This document shows positions 61,871-64,000 of a stretch of 64,000 nt of DNA, piece after piece. The notes beneath the pieces are model-generated. The model was not told the origin of the DNA and ran no database searches. It saw only the letters and a list, made by a program, of their open reading frames with translations. Made by a program: the position numbers and the translations under genes. Source of the stretch: Mycolicibacterium goodii (lineage in GTDB: Bacteria; Actinomycetota; Actinomycetes; Mycobacteriales; Mycobacteriaceae); NCBI RefSeq assembly GCF_001187505.1, contig NZ_CP012150.1:1488001-1552000 (forward strand), read 5' to 3'. Each line of letters begins with the position of its first letter. Position 1 is the stretch's first letter.

Positions 61871-62355
61871 TGAGCACGGCCGGGATCGCCCTGGTCGCAC
61901 TCGCGATCGCCGTCGGCCTCATCGGCATCGTGGTGCCGGTGCTGCCCGGCGGGCTGCTGGTGTTCGGTGCGATCGCGGTGTGGGCCATCATCGAGCGCAC
62001 CGCGGCCGCGTGGGTGGTGCTCGGCGTCGCGGCCGCACTGTTCCTGGCCGCCGAGGTCATCAAATACCTGTGGCCGGTGCGGCGCATGCGCGCGGCCGAG
62101 GTCAGCACGATGAGCCTGGTGGCAGGCGGCGTGCTCGGCATCGTCGGGTTCTTCGTCATCCCGGTCGTCGGGCTGGTGCTCGGCTTCGTGGCCGGCGTCT
62201 ATCTCGCCGAACTGGGGGCGCGCCGCGAGCACCGGCGGGCCTGGGCGTCCACCGTGCACGCGCTCAAGGGCGTCGCGCTGTCCATGGGCGTCGAACTCAC
62301 GGGCGCGTTGTTGGCTACCATCGCGTGGGTAGTCGGGGTGGTGGTCACGAATTGA
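61870..62355 (+). CDS. DUF456 family membrane protein
   Basis: 161 residues from GTG 61870. Hydrophobic helices: IALVALAIAVGLIGIVVPVLPGG (split by a Pro-Gly turn), VWAIIERTAAAWVVLGVAAALFL, and a Gly-rich central GGVLGIVGFFVIPVVGLVLGF typical of DUF456, with a last helix near the C-terminus. Function unknown; found widely in actinobacteria. The stop overlaps the TTG start of the next gene. Confidence 0.85.
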   Translation: MSTAGIALVALAIAVGLIGIVVPVLPGGLLVFGAIAVWAIIERTAAAWVVLGVAAALFLAAEVIKYLWPVRRMRAAEVSTMSLVAGGVLGIVGFFVIPVVGLVLGFVAGVYLAELGARREHRRAWASTVHALKGVALSMGVELTGALLATIAWVVGVVVTN

Positions 62356-62936
62356 ATGACAACGCGACATGGACGCTCTCGGCGTCCGATGGTGAACTGT
62401 TGCTGCACACCGGTGTCACCGGGACGGCGGCCCGCGTGGGGCATCGCCTGACGATCGCGATGCGGTCGTGGGAGGCGACGGTGTTCTGGCAGGGCGACGG
62501 CGACGGCGCCGAGCCCGTCAAGGCCGAGCTGACCATCGATGTCGAATCGCTCGAAGTGGTCGGCAGCGAGGGCGGTGTGACGCCGCTGTCGGGTGCGGAG
62601 AAGACCGTGGTGCGCAACAACGCGCTCAAACTGCTGCGCGCACGGCGCTTTCCGCAGGCCCGCTTCGTCAGCTCCGACATCGAACGCGTCGGCGACATCG
62701 TGCGCATGCACGGCGCCTTCGAGTTCTTCGGGAAGGTGCGCGACCACGTGCTCGAGGTGCGCATCGCCGACGGGGTGATCTGCGGAGAGACCGTGGTGCG
62801 CCACGGCGACTACGGCATCAAGCAGTACTCGATGCTGATCGGCGCCATGAAGGTCGCCGACGAGGTGCGGGTCACGTTCACCGCAACGCACCGCGCAGCG
62901 CATCGAGTTGGTCGGGGGCGACCCCGGCCGCCGTGA
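62352..62936 (+). CDS. YceI-like protein
   Basis: 194 residues from TTG 62352, overlapping the DUF456 stop (TTGA). The pattern is YceI-like: TWTLSASDGELLLHTGVTG, RVGHRLTIAMRSWEATVFW, a central VKAELTIDVESLEVV, ALKLLRARRFPQARFVSSDI and MHGAFEFFGKVRDHVLEV. No signal peptide, so cytosolic. The last 59 bases are antisense to the 3' end of ptpB; the C-terminal Arg/Pro/Gly tail (HRVGRGRPRPP) is a product of this overlap. Confidence 0.8.
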   Translation: MNDNATWTLSASDGELLLHTGVTGTAARVGHRLTIAMRSWEATVFWQGDGDGAEPVKAELTIDVESLEVVGSEGGVTPLSGAEKTVVRNNALKLLRARRFPQARFVSSDIERVGDIVRMHGAFEFFGKVRDHVLEVRIADGVICGETVVRHGDYGIKQYSMLIGAMKVADEVRVTFTATHRAAHRVGRGRPRPP

Positions 62937-63684
62937 TGAACCCCGACAGCGAGCCGTAGGCCTCTTCGAGCCTCTTCCACGCCGCGGCGAGGTACTCCTC
63001 GCGCACGCCGAGCACCTCGTCGGTCAACCGCGCCTCGGCGAATGTGATGATCTCGGGCTCGTCACCCGAGCGCGCCCGCACCGAATCCATGATGCGGGTA
63101 CGCAACGACGGGATCGCCTCGTTGCTGCGCAGGAAGTCGGCGAGGATGTCGTCGCGGTCCACCCCGGCCGCGTCGAGCACCGTCGCGACCGTGAACCCGG
63201 TGCGGTCCTTACCCGCGAAGCAGTGCGCGATCACCGGCCTGCCCGATGCCAGCAGCGAGACGACCTGCCGCACCGCGTTGTGCGCGCCGGGCAGCGTCGG
63301 GAACTCCTCGTACACCTCGGTCATGTACCGCCGCGCCGACTCGGTGACGTCCTCGTCGTCGGGGGATTCGGACATCACCCGCGCAAATGTGGTCTCGTGC
63401 GGGGCATCCTGGCCCGACACGTCGTCCGGGTGGAACGGCAGCAGGTGCACCACGACACCGTCGGGCACCTGGCCCGGACCCCGGCGTTGCACCTCCTGGT
63501 GCGAGCGCAGGTCGGCGACGTCGGTGATGCCGAGTCGTTTGAACACCGCCCGGCCGTCGTCGGAGAGCTTGCTGAGCTCACTGGAGCGGTACAGCACGCC
63601 GGGCCGGATGCCGGTCTCCTGCGCGACATCTCGGAAGTTCCACGCCCCGCCCAGCTCGAGCGACGTGCCGTCGGGCGCGGTCAT
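62878..63684 (-). CDS. ptpB: Protein tyrosine/lipid phosphatase PtpB
   Basis: 268 residues from ATG 63684. Starts with GGAWNFRDVAQETGIRPGVLYRSSEL; the P-loop HCFAGKDRTG has catalytic C155, with the Lys/Asp pattern of triple-specificity phosphatases (Tyr, Ser/Thr and phosphoinositide substrates). Matches M. tuberculosis Rv0153c (276 aa), a secreted virulence phosphatase there; its role in a saprophyte is unknown. No signal peptide. The start overlaps the fadE2 stop as ATGA, the same order as Rv0154c-Rv0153c. Confidence 0.94.
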   Translation of the reverse strand: MTAPDGTSLELGGAWNFRDVAQETGIRPGVLYRSSELSKLSDDGRAVFKRLGITDVADLRSHQEVQRRGPGQVPDGVVVHLLPFHPDDVSGQDAPHETTFARVMSESPDDEDVTESARRYMTEVYEEFPTLPGAHNAVRQVVSLLASGRPVIAHCFAGKDRTGFTVATVLDAAGVDRDDILADFLRSNEAIPSLRTRIMDSVRARSGDEPEIITFAEARLTDEVLGVREEYLAAAWKRLEEAYGSLSGFITAAGVAPDQLDALRGALR

Positions 63685-64000
63685 TTCGTGACCGCGAGTG
63701 CCAGGGCGGATTTCTCGCGGCCCAGCTCGGAGCGGGCGATGGTGCGCATGTGCACCTCGTCGGGCCCGTCGAACAGGCGCATCGCACGGTGCCAGGCGTA
63801 CAGCCGCGCCAGCGGGAAGTCGTCGCTGACCCCGGCCGCTCCGTGCACCTGGATGGCGCGGTCCAGCACGTTGCACGCGACCTGCGGGGCCACCGACTTG
63901 ATCTGCGACACCAGCACGTGCGCGGCCTTGTTGCCGTCGGCGTCGATGGTCCAGGCGGCCTTGTGGCACAGCAGCCGGGCCTGGTCGATCTCGTTGCGGG
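63681..64000 (-). CDS. fadE2: Acyl-CoA dehydrogenase, C-terminal part (FadE2-like, partial)
   Basis: Runs off the right edge; about 106 C-terminal residues are visible (NKAAHVLVSQIKSVAPQVAC, IQVHGAAGVSDDFPLARLYA, RLFDGPDEVHMRTIARSELG). QVHGAAGVS and the DGPDEVH segment are typical of the C-terminal domain of acyl-CoA dehydrogenases. Identified as fadE2 from its coupling to ptpB, as Rv0154c is to Rv0153c. Confidence 0.88.
   Translation of the reverse strand, partial: RNEIDQARLLCHKAAWTIDADGNKAAHVLVSQIKSVAPQVACNVLDRAIQVHGAAGVSDDFPLARLYAWHRAMRLFDGPDEVHMRTIARSELGREKSALALAVTK

Overview
The window is high-GC actinobacterial DNA with dense ATGA-overlapping operons. It carries a complete mycobacterial ESX-1 (type VII secretion) locus. 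Gene content and order (whiB6, espE-F-G-H, eccA1, eccB1, eccCa1, eccCb1, PE35, PPE68, esxB, esxA, espI, eccD1, then espJ, espK, espB, espL, eccE1, mycP1), followed by a fructose PTS operon and a block collinear with M. tuberculosis Rv0144-Rv0154c, point to a fast-growing Mycolicibacterium, most likely M. smegmatis or a close relative. That identification comes from recognising sequences; no search was run.

Layout. 1-4338: a three-gene plus-strand operon with a GAP1-like protein and a zinc-ribbon GTPase, resembling GTPase-centred NTP-dependent conflict systems. 4342-6902: a membrane protein, a PNPOx-family protein and a pirin. 7143-10004: whiB6, an Rv3863-like two-HTH regulator and a second EspI-like MinD ATPase. 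10396-26517: the ESX-1 core on the plus strand. 26518-36617: an accessory block whose centre (about 26.7-33 kb) is visibly lower in GC, with three paralogous single-pass membrane proteins, espJ, espK, espB and a small membrane protein. 36631-42192: the convergent minus-strand arm (mycP1, eccE1, espL) continuing into a second espH/espE/espF-like set. 42557-46285: a WXG100 plus WXG-effector cassette with DUF4333 proteins and a third espH-like gene. 46538-52312: fructose PTS (ptsH, fruA, fruK, fruR, divergent ptsI). 52376-64000: pirin, FUSC transporter with TetR regulator, TetR, two SAM methyltransferases, a tiny secreted peptide, SDR, quinone oxidoreductase, methyltransferase, DUF456, YceI-like, ptpB and a partial fadE2.

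How it works together. The Ecc proteins form the membrane channel (B, Ca/Cb, D, E), MycP1 is the mycosin protease, EccA1 is the cytosolic AAA+ ATPase and EspG1 the PE/PPE chaperone. EsxA/EsxB, PE35/PPE68, EspB, EspE, EspF, EspJ and EspK are substrates or substrate-associated proteins. WhiB6 is the local regulator. The genes between eccD1 and mycP1 occupy the position to which the M. smegmatis mating-identity (mid) function of distributive conjugal transfer has been mapped.

Most notable: (1) eccA1 carries an in-frame TAG immediately before the ATPase domain. (2) Just after eccD1 lies a collapsed copy of the espJ/paralogue junction, showing that the accessory block arose by duplication and decay. 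(3) An uncharacterised WXG100/WXG-effector cassette sits between mycP1 and the PTS genes. (4) There is a second EspE/EspF/EspH set without EspG. (5) A GAP1/GTPase operon lies at the left edge.
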